A stretch of 54,886 nucleotides of DNA from REEB95 sp035632055 (GTDB taxonomy: Bacteria; Pseudomonadota; Alphaproteobacteria; ATCC43930; CGMCC-115725): contig DASQHO010000093.1 in assembly GCA_035632055.1 (NCBI GenBank), positions 1 to 54,886 on the forward strand, read 5' to 3'. Position 1 is the first letter of the stretch; each line of letters opens with the position of its first letter. The notes beneath the pieces are model-generated. The model did not search any database. It saw only the letters and a list, made by a program, of their open reading frames with translations, and was not told the DNA's origin. Made by a program: the position numbers and the translations under genes. This document shows, piece by piece, positions 8,246-16,356 of this stretch.

Positions 8246-8955
8246 CGGCGGGTTCCGGTGGCCAGAATCGAGCCCCCGAAGGGAAGACGCAAGCCCGATC
8301 TAAGTAGCGCCGATTCGAAACCCGCTATGGTGTCGAAAATGCGCTCGAGCGGCATCGGCAGCAGGCCCACCTCACTGCCGCCGCCCGGCAGCAGCCGGCG
8401 CGCCACCATTAGCGGGAACAGCAGCGTGTTCCAGTAGGTCGCCCGAACCCGGCTGAAGCCGGCGGCCGCCAGAAGGCGCACCAGCTCGCCACGGAGGTAG
8501 CGCCGCGCATTGTCGACCGCGCGGTCGTGCGCCGAATAGAGCCAGGGATAGGCCGGCAGGTTGACGATGAGCGTGCCAGCCGGCTTGAGGCAGCGATGCA
8601 TTTCGCGCAGCGCACGCTCGACACCGACGCCGCGATGGCACAAGACGTCGGCGCTGACGATGACGTCGAAGGCAGCGTCGCGGAACGGCAGGTCGTCGAT
8701 CGAGCCCTGTGCCACCGGCTGATGCGCCCTTTCGTGCGCCAGACGGCAGGCGAAACCGTCACGGTCGAGCCCAAAGTTCACTCCCTGCACCAGCGTCGCC
8801 AGCAAGCCGCCGGTGCCGCAGCCAGCGTCGAGCAGCCGCGCGTCCGGTGTGGCGGCGAACGGTGCGACTGCCGTGCGCAAATTGCGGCGCAGCGCGCGCG
8901 TCCACCACATACGGTCTTCGACCGCGGCCAACCGCTCGTATTCGATGCGTTCCAC
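8242..8955 (-). CDS. Class I SAM-dependent methyltransferase
   Basis: A 237-residue methyltransferase. The SAM-binding loop LLDAGCGTGGLL is near residue 40, followed by the acidic GLDRDGF and DVIVSADVLCH (motif IV-like). A short C-terminal extension follows the core. It may methylate a sugar or lipid-linked intermediate since it lies between glycosyltransferase genes of one operon, with a 4-bp overlap on the downstream side and a 6-bp gap on the upstream side. The acceptor cannot be told from sequence. Confidence 0.82.
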   Translation of the reverse strand: MERIEYERLAAVEDRMWWTRALRRNLRTAVAPFAATPDARLLDAGCGTGGLLATLVQGVNFGLDRDGFACRLAHERAHQPVAQGSIDDLPFRDAAFDVIVSADVLCHRGVGVERALREMHRCLKPAGTLIVNLPAYPWLYSAHDRAVDNARRYLRGELVRLLAAAGFSRVRATYWNTLLFPLMVARRLLPGGGSEVGLLPMPLERIFDTIAGFESALLRSGLRLPFGGSILATGTRR

Positions 8956-8961
8956 GCGGCC

Positions 8962-10650
8962 TCAGCGGGTGACGACTGTCGCCGCGCGCGGTCCGTGCGC
9001 CAGCACCGCGCGCCGGTCGAGCACCACCGACAACAGCGTGCCGAGCCGCGTGACACGGTAGATCGTGCGTCCGGTCACCGATTCGTTGCACTCGTCCTTG
9101 GTGAACGCGATGACGAACTCGGCGTTGGCGCGGTCTGGCGTGAAGGCGAAGTTCGGTGGGAAATAATAGGCCGCCGATGCCGGCGGGCCGCACACGAACA
9201 CGGTGAAATCGTGATCCATGAAATCGTTGCCGTATTCGGCGCGGAGATAGTTCTCGAGCGCGGCAACGTCTTCGGCATAGGAATTCGCCCAGTAATCCAG
9301 CTTGAACAGGCCCTGGGCACCGCGCGTACCGCCGATGAAGGCGTTGTAATAGACGTACTCGTCGGGATGAAGCATCGCCATCACCGACACGTGATAGACG
9401 CCGTAGACCGCGAGCGCGCCGTAAACCCAACGCCGCCATCGCCGTTGCGCAAGCGCACCGAGCGCGCTCTCGGCAGCAAGCGCAGCGGCCACCGCGATCG
9501 GCGGCAGCACGAAGATGAAATGCCGCATGCCGTCGAACAGCACCGCCTTGATGGCGATGGCATAAGCCACCGGAAAAACGATGGCGAAGCCGAGCATGAA
9601 CACACCGAGGACTCGCGCTCGATCGTGCCGCGCGCCGGTGCGCCGCAACGCGACGAATGCGATGGCGGGCGCTGCCGCAAGCAGCAACAACACCAGCTCT
9701 GGCAGCGCCAGGACGATGTAGGTCGGCAGATATTCCCACGGCAGGTCCGCCGCCGGGATGTAGTGGCCATCGAACAACGTGCCGTACGGGAAAATCTCGT
9801 GGGAGAAATAGAGCAGCGCGTGGACGGGATTGATCAACGGCGATTGCTGCGCCCACGGCCAGAACAGCATCATCACTGGATAGGCGATTGCGATCGTTAC
9901 CGGGAGCAGGCGCCAGCCGCCGCTCCAGGATTCGCCAATGGCCTTGGCCAGGCTGCGGCTTTCGGCCAGGCGCCAAAGTCCGAATGCCAGTAGCGCCACG
10001 CCGATATAACCGAAAATCAGCAGGCCGCCGACGCGCACGGCCAGCGCGACGCCAGCCGCCAGGCCGAGCTTGATGCCGAGGCGCCAATCCGGCCGCGGCA
10101 ATTGCGACACCGCGCACACGAGATAATAAAGCGCCCAAACCATGCCGGCGGCGAACGGCACGTCCTTCGGATTGTTGAACATCTGGCCGTAGTAATTCGG
10201 CGTCAGCGTCAGGAAGAGGGCGGCGATGAAGCCAACGCGCGGACCGCCGAGAACGCGGCCGAGTTTCCAGGTACCGACGACGCCGACGATGCCGATCAGG
10301 GCATTGAGCAGGTGCCGCGTTTCGAACGTGCCAAATGGCGACACGTGATTTAGCGCCGCCGCGAGCGTGTCGAAAATCGACCCGTAATAGAACAGGTCGT
10401 AAAGGTGCATGTACGAACGATCGGCGAAGCCAGAGAGGTAATAGTTGAGAACGGCGACGCCGTACCAATTCTGCGCGTCCTCGTCCCAAGTGACGCCGTA
10501 ATCCTTGAACGTGACCAACACAAACACGAGCAGGACGGCGAACAGCGCCAGTGCACCGTCGTCCCAGCCGGTACGGGCGAACCAGCGCGCACTCGACGCT
10601 GCTTTGAATCTCATCTGCCAGCTGCCGGCGACCGGTCGCGCCTCGCTCAT
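8962..10650 (-). CDS. GT-C family membrane glycosyltransferase (GT39/ArnT-like)
   Basis: A 562-residue polytopic membrane protein. The first periplasmic loop has TWDEDAQNWYG, the acidic pair expected for the GT-C active site (compare ArnT and protein mannosyltransferases), and NNPKDVPFA follows in a later loop. About 11-12 hydrophobic helices are followed by a soluble C-terminal part. Enzymes of this plan take sugar from a polyprenyl-phosphate donor and place it on lipid A, glycan or protein outside the inner membrane. I chose the ATG at 10650 because it overlaps the preceding stop (ATGA); the open frame runs to 10878 without recognisable sequence. Confidence 0.82.
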   Translation of the reverse strand: MSEARPVAGSWQMRFKAASSARWFARTGWDDGALALFAVLLVFVLVTFKDYGVTWDEDAQNWYGVAVLNYYLSGFADRSYMHLYDLFYYGSIFDTLAAALNHVSPFGTFETRHLLNALIGIVGVVGTWKLGRVLGGPRVGFIAALFLTLTPNYYGQMFNNPKDVPFAAGMVWALYYLVCAVSQLPRPDWRLGIKLGLAAGVALAVRVGGLLIFGYIGVALLAFGLWRLAESRSLAKAIGESWSGGWRLLPVTIAIAYPVMMLFWPWAQQSPLINPVHALLYFSHEIFPYGTLFDGHYIPAADLPWEYLPTYIVLALPELVLLLLAAAPAIAFVALRRTGARHDRARVLGVFMLGFAIVFPVAYAIAIKAVLFDGMRHFIFVLPPIAVAAALAAESALGALAQRRWRRWVYGALAVYGVYHVSVMAMLHPDEYVYYNAFIGGTRGAQGLFKLDYWANSYAEDVAALENYLRAEYGNDFMDHDFTVFVCGPPASAAYYFPPNFAFTPDRANAEFVIAFTKDECNESVTGRTIYRVTRLGTLLSVVLDRRAVLAHGPRAATVVTR

Positions 10651-11807
10651 AAGCCGGCGCCCGCCATCATCGTTGCCAGCACCCGGTCGGACGAAAAATG
10701 CTCCGCCGCCAGATCGCGCGCCGCGCGCGCGTGATGCGGGTAGTCTTCGTTGATCGCGGCGACCGCGGCGAGCGCCTCGGCGGCATCGGCATATTCGAAC
10801 AGGCCTTCGCCGACAGGACAGAAACGCGAAAATCCGGTGTTCATCGTGATCACCGGCCGGCCGGCCGCCAAGTAGCAAACGCTGCGGTCGCTGAACCAGC
10901 CGCTGCGCGGGCGGACATAGATATCCTTGGCGACGGTGAACTCACCGCGCGAGCCGCGGATGAAATCGCGATACGCGTCGATGCTGAGCGACACATCGCG
11001 GGCGTCGCGGATGGTCCAGCCATGCGCAGCGATCTCGCGTTGCGCGTCGTCGGGCGCCGAGTTGAGCGCGACGGTGAAGCAGTGATCGGCCTGCCGCGGC
11101 AGATCGATGAAGCGCACGAAATTGACGTGCTTCGACCAGATATAGCGTTCGCCGTGGAAGACGATGTCCTTGCCCTTGTTTTCCCAGGTGGCAATCGTCG
11201 AGAAGCATGGGCCGCCCATGGCATCGGCCGGCCAGAAATCGAGCACCACCGGCGGCCGCGTCGGCTTCCAGTCGATGCCGCATAACGGCACGATCCAGCC
11301 GGGTCCGCCAACATTCTCGCCGTAAGTGAAGAAATGCGTATGGGCGTCGAGATAACTACGCGCCGCCGGATCGGCCTCGGCGTACTTGATCTGCTCGTAG
11401 ACCGGGTCGGTGTCGATCATGAGCCGTCGCTTGCAGGCGAGATGGTGGTCGCGCAGCCGCGTCGCGCCGCACAGGTTGAGCAGTGCGTCGCTGTCGCGGA
11501 ACAGCGCGTACACCGCCTCGCGCGTCAGGCCATGGTATTCGTCGCGGATCGCGTCCCAATACGCCCAGCGATCATCGAAGCCGAAGCGCGTCATGAGCGC
11601 CGCGAGATAGGCGATGTTGGGCGCGTTGTCGGTGGCGACGCTATTGGCGCGGGGATCGTAGGGGTTGGCACCGTGGTCTTCGACGTACCAGACGTCGTAG
11701 CCGAGGCGGCGGAGTCCAGCGAGGTAGTGCAGCGCCTGCCAGGCGATACCGGCGAGCGGCATCTGCCCCGCGAAATGCATCACCACCACCCGCCCGCGCG
11801 CGGCCAT
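10647..11807 (-). CDS. Glycosyltransferase family protein (CgeB/GT4-like)
   Basis: A 386-residue cytoplasmic protein starting MAARGRVVVMHFAGQMPLAG. The C-terminal half resembles a GT-B donor domain: SLSIDAYRDFIRGSRGEF, RSGWFSDRSVCYLAAGRPVI and FEYADAAEALAAVAAI are the segments that in CgeB/GT4 relatives hold the nucleotide sugar. The N-terminal half is unusual (VWYVEDHGANPYDPRAN). The ATG at 11807 starts the first Rossmann strand; the frame extends to 11933 without useful sequence. It is the first gene of the five-gene minus-strand sugar operon. The sugar is unknown. Confidence 0.72.
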   Translation of the reverse strand: MAARGRVVVMHFAGQMPLAGIAWQALHYLAGLRRLGYDVWYVEDHGANPYDPRANSVATDNAPNIAYLAALMTRFGFDDRWAYWDAIRDEYHGLTREAVYALFRDSDALLNLCGATRLRDHHLACKRRLMIDTDPVYEQIKYAEADPAARSYLDAHTHFFTYGENVGGPGWIVPLCGIDWKPTRPPVVLDFWPADAMGGPCFSTIATWENKGKDIVFHGERYIWSKHVNFVRFIDLPRQADHCFTVALNSAPDDAQREIAAHGWTIRDARDVSLSIDAYRDFIRGSRGEFTVAKDIYVRPRSGWFSDRSVCYLAAGRPVITMNTGFSRFCPVGEGLFEYADAAEALAAVAAINEDYPHHARAARDLAAEHFSSDRVLATMMAGAGL

Positions 11808-11918
11808 CGCCCGATCACTCCGCCTATTAAGCGGGCCGGACAATAGCAGAGCGCCGCGCCGGCGAAACCGGCGGCGCGCCGCCGAACTGCCTGCCAAAGC
11901 CACCGCAACCGCTGCCCC

Positions 11919-11956
11919 TTGACTGAATACCAAATATATTGATTATATTGATCAAT
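11919..11956 (+). promoter_or_regulatory. Candidate promoter and 10-bp palindrome at the citrate synthase-like gene start
   Basis: TTGACT (11919-11924) resembles a -35 box. TATATT (11944-11949) 19 bp on, or ATTATA (11942-11947) 17 bp on, resembles a -10 box. The perfect palindrome ATTGATCAAT (11947-11956) runs into the start codon at 11955. No ribosome-binding site is visible. Transcription would begin at or very near the ATG, so the mRNA may be leaderless. Confidence 0.4.
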
Positions 11957-12968
11957 GTATGGCGATCACGACGGATCCCTTACGGCGGTCGAGGCAGCGC
12001 GCACGCTCGGCGTCACGCCGGCGACGCTATACGCCTATGTTAGCCGTGGCCTGATCCGATCCGAGCGGGCCGCCGGACGTGCTCGGCGTTATGCCGCAGC
12101 CGATGTAGTGGCGCTGAAACAGGGCGGTCTGCCGAGCGGCCCGGTGGTTTCGACGGCGATCACCCTGATGCGCGGCGGCCGGGTTTATTTCCGCGGCCGC
12201 GATGCGGTCGAACTGGCGCAGACACTATCGGTGCGCGAAGCGGCGGCGCTGATCTGGGATTGCGACCCTGTGGCCAGCTTTGCCACTGACAATGTGCCCG
12301 ATCCGCTGCCTGACAGCGCCGCGCTGCACGTTGCATTGATTGGCGCATCGCCCGTGGTGCGCCTGCTGGCGCTGTTACAGGTGGCGATGGCAGCGGAGCC
12401 GCGGTGGCAACAAGCGACGGCGGAGTTCTTCGGTTACGCGGGTGCGCGCCTCGTGCGGTTCCTAGCCGCGGCCGCGGCCGGCAGTGCGCCGTCGGCACGG
12501 CCCATCGAGGCGGTACTAGCCGAAACCTGGGATCTCGGCCGCGAAACACGGCCTCTGCTGCGCGCTGGGTTGATTCTTTCAGCGGACAACGGCATCGACG
12601 CCGCGGCGCTGGCGACACGGGCCGCATCTGCTGCGGGCCTTCCGCCGTGGCGTTCGGTCGCAGTCGGCTTGGCAGCGCTCGACTTCGATGGCGACCACGC
12701 TGCCGACGCGCGCGCCGGCGCGCTCATGGCGCTTTTGCCGCAACGCTCGCCGGCCCCGCGCACGTTGCCGCAAGCGATGGCCAAACTGGGTGCGGCGTTG
12801 AAATTTCCGGCCGGTGGCGCGGCGGCGCTATACGCGATCGGCCGTGCCATCGGCTTGATGGCGCATGTCGCGGAGGAACGCGTCGCGAAGCGGGCCTGCC
12901 GCGGCCGCGGCGCCTATGTCGGCCTGCCGCCCGCCAATGGTGCAAGTCCCCAATCCAGCAGGGGTTGA
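11955..12968 (+). CDS. HTH-citrate synthase-like fusion protein, probable pseudoenzyme
   Basis: A 337-residue protein. Residues about 8-55 form a MerR/excisionase-like helix-turn-helix (LTAVEAARTLGVTPATLYAYV then RRYAAADVVALK). The rest follows the citrate synthase fold (LSVREAAALIWD, LIGASPVVRLLALLQVAM, LILSADNGIDAAALATR). The first catalytic histidine, expected as DHE, is D211-N212-G here. The HGG loop is replaced by D245-G-D-H248-A. Catalysis by the usual mechanism is therefore unlikely, and a sensor or regulator role is possible. Citrate synthases with an N-terminal HTH are known in proteobacteria; the substitution is what I see here. It is separated from fdxA by 59 bp. Confidence 0.78.
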   Translation: MYGDHDGSLTAVEAARTLGVTPATLYAYVSRGLIRSERAAGRARRYAAADVVALKQGGLPSGPVVSTAITLMRGGRVYFRGRDAVELAQTLSVREAAALIWDCDPVASFATDNVPDPLPDSAALHVALIGASPVVRLLALLQVAMAAEPRWQQATAEFFGYAGARLVRFLAAAAAGSAPSARPIEAVLAETWDLGRETRPLLRAGLILSADNGIDAAALATRAASAAGLPPWRSVAVGLAALDFDGDHAADARAGALMALLPQRSPAPRTLPQAMAKLGAALKFPAGGAAALYAIGRAIGLMAHVAEERVAKRACRGRGAYVGLPPANGASPQSSRG

Positions 12969-13027
12969 ATCCGGCTTCGCCACCGTGGTACGAGCGGCGA
13001 TTCCCAGCCAGCGATCGAGTTTTCCCG

Positions 13028-13363
13028 ATGACCTATGTCGTGACCGAAGCCTGCATCAAGTGCAAATACATGGACTGCGTTGAGGTTTGCCCTGTGGATT
13101 GTTTCTACGAGGGCGAGAACATGCTGGTCATCCATCCCGACGAATGCATCGATTGCGGCGTCTGCGAGCCCGAATGTCCGGCCGAGGCAATCGTCCCGGA
13201 CAGCGACCCACAGGCCGAGAAGTGGGTTGAAACCAATCGCCAATATTCGACCTCATGGCCGAACATCACCCGTAAAGCCGAAGCGCCGGCCGACGCCGAC
13301 GCGTTCAAGGGTGTTCCTGATAAGTTCACCAAGTTCTTCAGCCCAAATCCCGGCAAGCGCTAG
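13028..13363 (+). CDS. fdxA: 7Fe ferredoxin FdxA
   Basis: A 111-residue ferredoxin. Cysteines are arranged CIKCKYMDC...CPVDC and CIDCGVCEPECP, giving one [3Fe-4S] and one [4Fe-4S] cluster as in the FdxA/FdII family. The C-terminal extension (residues 60-111) is also typical. It carries electrons in the cytoplasm. The start at 13028 is the ATG directly before TYVVTEAC. It lies upstream of carD, a neighbour pair common in alphaproteobacteria. It could be one electron partner for the adrenodoxin-reductase-like protein at 44808-46085, but nothing in the sequence links them directly. Confidence 0.92.
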   Translation: MTYVVTEACIKCKYMDCVEVCPVDCFYEGENMLVIHPDECIDCGVCEPECPAEAIVPDSDPQAEKWVETNRQYSTSWPNITRKAEAPADADAFKGVPDKFTKFFSPNPGKR

Positions 13364-13565
13364 CAAAAAACCTAGTGAAATCCATGTGTTGCGGCCCGGC
13401 CTGCATGCGATGCATGGCTCCGGCCCTGGCTTTATCCCGCCATTTGTGGTAAACATAATCGTAGATGCACGATGGGTGCGTCTCTCCCGGGGATTGGAAT
13501 CCATTGCCGCAGCCTTTTGAGCGGTCGGGGGTTACTCGCGTTTTCGGCTGAGGGCTATCCGGAAT
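13364..13565. other. Intergenic region fdxA-carD with hairpin and weak promoter-like sequence
   Basis: The 202 bp contain a hairpin centred on TGCATGCGATGCA (about 13402-13414) flanked by GC-rich arms that may end the fdxA message, although no T-tract follows. CATAAT at 13454-13459 could be a -10 box for carD, 17 bp after a poor -35 (TTTATC). No reading frame of interest is visible. Confidence 0.35.
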
Positions 13566-14096
13566 ATGGCTGTCGCGCGCAAGAAGGAAGAGAAAACCCT
13601 GGCGGAAACGCTCGGCTTTTCCACTGGTGACTTCGTCGTCTACCCGACCCATGGCGTCGGCAAGATTCTCGGCATCGAGAATCAGGAAATCGCCGGCTAT
13701 CAGCTCAAGGTCTTCGTCGTTCATTTCGACAAGGACCGCATGACGCTTCGCGTGCCGATCGCGAAGGCGAAGAACTCCGGCCTGCGCCGGCTGTCGACCC
13801 GCAAGGAAATGGACGCAGCGCTGTCCAAGCTCAAGGGCCGTTCGCGTGCCAAGCGCACGATGTGGAGCCGCCGCGCCCAGGAATACGAAGCCAAGATCAA
13901 TTCCGGCGATCCCGGTTCGATCGCCGAAGTGGTGCGCGACCTTTATCGCAACGTCGGCCAGCCCGAGCAGTCCTACAGCGAACGCCAGATCTACCAAGCG
14001 GCCCTGGACCGGCTGGTGCGCGAATTCGCGGCCGTTGAGAATATCGACGAGGCGTCGGCGGCGAAGCGCGTGGAACAGATGCTGAGCGCGGCGTGA
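13566..14096 (+). CDS. carD: CarD family transcriptional regulator
   Basis: A 176-residue protein. The N-terminal RNA-polymerase interaction domain shared by CarD, CdnL and TRCF is seen in FSTGDFVVYPTHGVGKILGIE and in the R/L-rich strand MTLRVPIAKAKNSGLR. The C-terminal helical domain (WSRRAQEYEAKINSGDP to QMLSAA) matches CdnL-type regulators. These bind the beta subunit of RNA polymerase, stabilise open complexes at many promoters, and do not need a specific operator. The basic start MAVARKKEEK and the ATG at 13566 fit family starts. Confidence 0.92.
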   Translation: MAVARKKEEKTLAETLGFSTGDFVVYPTHGVGKILGIENQEIAGYQLKVFVVHFDKDRMTLRVPIAKAKNSGLRRLSTRKEMDAALSKLKGRSRAKRTMWSRRAQEYEAKINSGDPGSIAEVVRDLYRNVGQPEQSYSERQIYQAALDRLVREFAAVENIDEASAAKRVEQMLSAA

Positions 14097-14124
14097 GCCG
14101 CGTCATCCCCGGCATCTAGCGCCG

Positions 14125-14940
14125 GTGGCGTTCTCCAGCGACAACGAGATTTACGCCCGCTTCAATCGCGCACGCCGTGTCTGGGCGGTGGCGCCGATCA
14201 ACGGCGAAGCCAAGCGTTTGATCGTCTTGCATCGCCAGCTCATCGAGCGCCTCGAGCCTGGCGACCGCATCGTTTACCTCGGCAACTATCTGGCGCCCGG
14301 CGCCGACGCGGTCACCACGATCGACGCGCTGCTGCATTTCCGCGCGCTGGCGCTGGCGCGCCGCCGCGCCTTCGCCTGCGAACTGGCCTATCTGCGCGGC
14401 GCGCAGGAAGCGATGTGGCAAAAACTGCAAGAGCTCCAATTCGCGCCCAATCCGCGCGAGGTTCTGCCGTGGATCCTGGCGCGGGGCCTTGGATCGACGC
14501 TGCGCGCCTACGGTCTCGATCCGCGTCAGGGTGAAGCCGCGTGCCGCGAAGGCACGATGGCGATCACACGCTGGACCGGCACGCTGCGCAACGCCATCGA
14601 CAGCCGGCCCGGCCATCGCCAATTGCTCAGTGCCTTGCGACGCGCCGCATTTACGGAGGACGGCGCCTTGCTGTTTGCCCATGCTGGCGTCGATCCCGAG
14701 AAGCCGCTCGAGATGCAGCGCGACGCGTTCTGGTGGGGCGCCAGCGGCATTAACATGCTCTCACTGACGCGGCCTTATGGCGGATTCAAACGCGTCGTCT
14801 GCGGCGTGGACAATGCACGCCGCGGCATCAGCGAAAGCGAACACGCCGCAGTGGTCGATGGTGGCGCTGGACCTGATGGCAAACTCATTGCTGCCTGTTT
14901 CAGTGTCGACGGCACCGTAGTCGACCGGCTCGCCGCCTAA
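14125..14940 (+). CDS. Calcineurin-like phosphoesterase relative lacking metal ligands (probable pseudophosphatase)
   Basis: A 271-residue protein with the order of segments of bacterial PPP-type phosphatases, but the metal motifs are changed. GDIHG is A23-P-I-N-G27, the second motif GDxVDRG is G53-N-Y-L-A-P-G59, and GNHE is replaced by RGAQEAMW. A later FAHAGVDP, matching the histidine loop of the family, is kept, as is the C-terminal cap region. Without the aspartate, asparagine and histidine ligands a two-metal active site cannot form. It starts with GTG at 14125, 28 bp after carD, so it is probably co-transcribed. Its function is unknown; ligand binding or regulation is possible. Confidence 0.72.
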   Translation: MAFSSDNEIYARFNRARRVWAVAPINGEAKRLIVLHRQLIERLEPGDRIVYLGNYLAPGADAVTTIDALLHFRALALARRRAFACELAYLRGAQEAMWQKLQELQFAPNPREVLPWILARGLGSTLRAYGLDPRQGEAACREGTMAITRWTGTLRNAIDSRPGHRQLLSALRRAAFTEDGALLFAHAGVDPEKPLEMQRDAFWWGASGINMLSLTRPYGGFKRVVCGVDNARRGISESEHAAVVDGGAGPDGKLIAACFSVDGTVVDRLAA

Positions 14941-14970
14941 AAAAAAAGAGGCCCGGTCTGACCGGGCCTC
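14940..14970 (-). terminator. Rho-independent terminator of the MHS transporter gene
   Basis: An 11-bp perfect stem (GAGGCCCGGTC, 14948-14958, pairing with 14960-14970) is followed on the minus strand by a run of eight T (A-run 14940-14947 on the plus strand). It lies 24 bp past the stop at 14995. The A-run begins at the last base of the convergent phosphoesterase-like gene, so the hairpin also separates the two transcripts. Confidence 0.85.
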
Positions 14971-14994
14971 GAGAGCTAGGGTTGAGCTAAGTCG

Positions 14995-16356
14995 TCAGTA
15001 TGGCGATTGGCCGCCAACCTCTTCCCAGATTTTGCGCTGATGCGTCGGCTCGCGCACCCCGGCGAGTCCGACAACGACGCCCACAGCCGCCACCGCCATC
15101 GGATAGAACAATCCGACGAACGGCACGCCGGGCAGCGCCGCCGCAAGCGAATTGCCGATGAACGGCACGCCGCCGCCAAAGACGCCGTTGCCGACGTGAT
15201 AGGGCAGCGACATCGAGCTGTAACGTATCTTGGCCGGGAAGAATTCGACCAGGAAAGCTGCGATCGGCCCGTACACCATGGTGACGAGGATCACCATGTA
15301 CCAGACCAACATGGTGAGGACGACCGGGTTCTCCTTGTAGGTCGCCATCGCCTGGAACACCGGAATGTAGGTGATCACGGCAAGCGCGAAGCCTGCGATC
15401 ATGATCCCCTTGCGGCCGATGCGGTCGGACAACCAACCGAAGACGACGAAGAACGGCGCGCCCAGGATCAAGGCCAAAACCAGGATCATGTAGACCTCGA
15501 CATAGGGCAGCTTAAGCACGGTTAGCATGTAGATCAGGGCGTAGAACTGACCCGTGTACCAGACGACGCCTTCAGGTGCGGTGAAGCCGAAGAGCGCGAT
15601 CAGCATGTAGCCCCAATTGCGGCCGCTGCCGAAGGCGTCGAGCGCGGGATTGTGCGAAGTTTTGCCCTGCGCCTTGAGCTTGGCATACAGCGGTGCCTCG
15701 GCCAGCTTGTAACGGATATAAGCCGAGAGTGCGACCAACACGGCCGAAAGCAGAAACGGAAAGCGCCACGCATAGGCGCGGAAGGCGTCGTCGCCCAGGC
15801 CAACGCGGAACGCCATTATCACCAACAGAGCTGCGACAATGCCGATGGTCGCGGTCGTTTGGATCCAACTCGTATAGAGCCCACGCCTGCCGTCGGGTGC
15901 GTGTTCAGCGATGTAGGTGGCGGCACCGCCATATTCGCCGCCGAGCGCCAAACCCTGCACGACGCGGCAGGCGACGAGCAGGATTGGCGCCAGCACGCCG
16001 ATGGTGTCATACACCGGCAAGCAGCCGACGACGAATGTCGCCATGCCCATCAACACGAGTGTCAGCATGAAGGTGAACTTGCGACCGATCAGGTCGCCGA
16101 GGTAGCCGAAGAACACCGCGCCGAATGGCCGCACGACGAATCCGGTCCAGAAGATGCCGAGGCTTGCGAGAAACGTGAGCGTCGCATTGGCATTTGCCGG
16201 AAAGAACTGACTCGCAAAAAAGCCTACGAGCACGCCATAGAGATAAAAATCATACCACTCAATCAATGTTCCGAACGACGATGCGGCGATGATGAAGGGC
16301 AAGCTTTGCGTGCCGGCTGTACCGATGCGGCCGGCGGTGGCTGCGGAGACGGACAT
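14995..16356 (-). CDS. MHS family MFS transporter (metabolite:H+ symporter)
   Basis: A full-length 453-residue transporter with about 12 helices. Family signatures are SSFGTLIEWYDFYLYG in helix 1, VVRPFGAVFFGYLGDLIGRK between helices 2 and 3, and GALALGGEYGG-like sequence (LALGGEYGGAATYIAEH) in helix 4-5. WLSDRIGRKGIMI is the second MFS loop. The MHS family imports organic acids such as alpha-ketoglutarate, citrate, shikimate or betaine with protons. The particular substrate is not readable. It is a paralogue of the truncated transporter at the left end of the window and is followed by a clear terminator. Confidence 0.9.
   Translation of the reverse strand: MSVSAATAGRIGTAGTQSLPFIIAASSFGTLIEWYDFYLYGVLVGFFASQFFPANANATLTFLASLGIFWTGFVVRPFGAVFFGYLGDLIGRKFTFMLTLVLMGMATFVVGCLPVYDTIGVLAPILLVACRVVQGLALGGEYGGAATYIAEHAPDGRRGLYTSWIQTTATIGIVAALLVIMAFRVGLGDDAFRAYAWRFPFLLSAVLVALSAYIRYKLAEAPLYAKLKAQGKTSHNPALDAFGSGRNWGYMLIALFGFTAPEGVVWYTGQFYALIYMLTVLKLPYVEVYMILVLALILGAPFFVVFGWLSDRIGRKGIMIAGFALAVITYIPVFQAMATYKENPVVLTMLVWYMVILVTMVYGPIAAFLVEFFPAKIRYSSMSLPYHVGNGVFGGGVPFIGNSLAAALPGVPFVGLFYPMAVAAVGVVVGLAGVREPTHQRKIWEEVGGQSPY

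Noticed and set aside
8527..9993. Long plus-strand frame (488 codons) over the methyltransferase and GT-C genes
   Set aside because: Rich in R, H, Q and D without secondary-structure pattern. The minus-strand genes have clear motifs and coupled starts.
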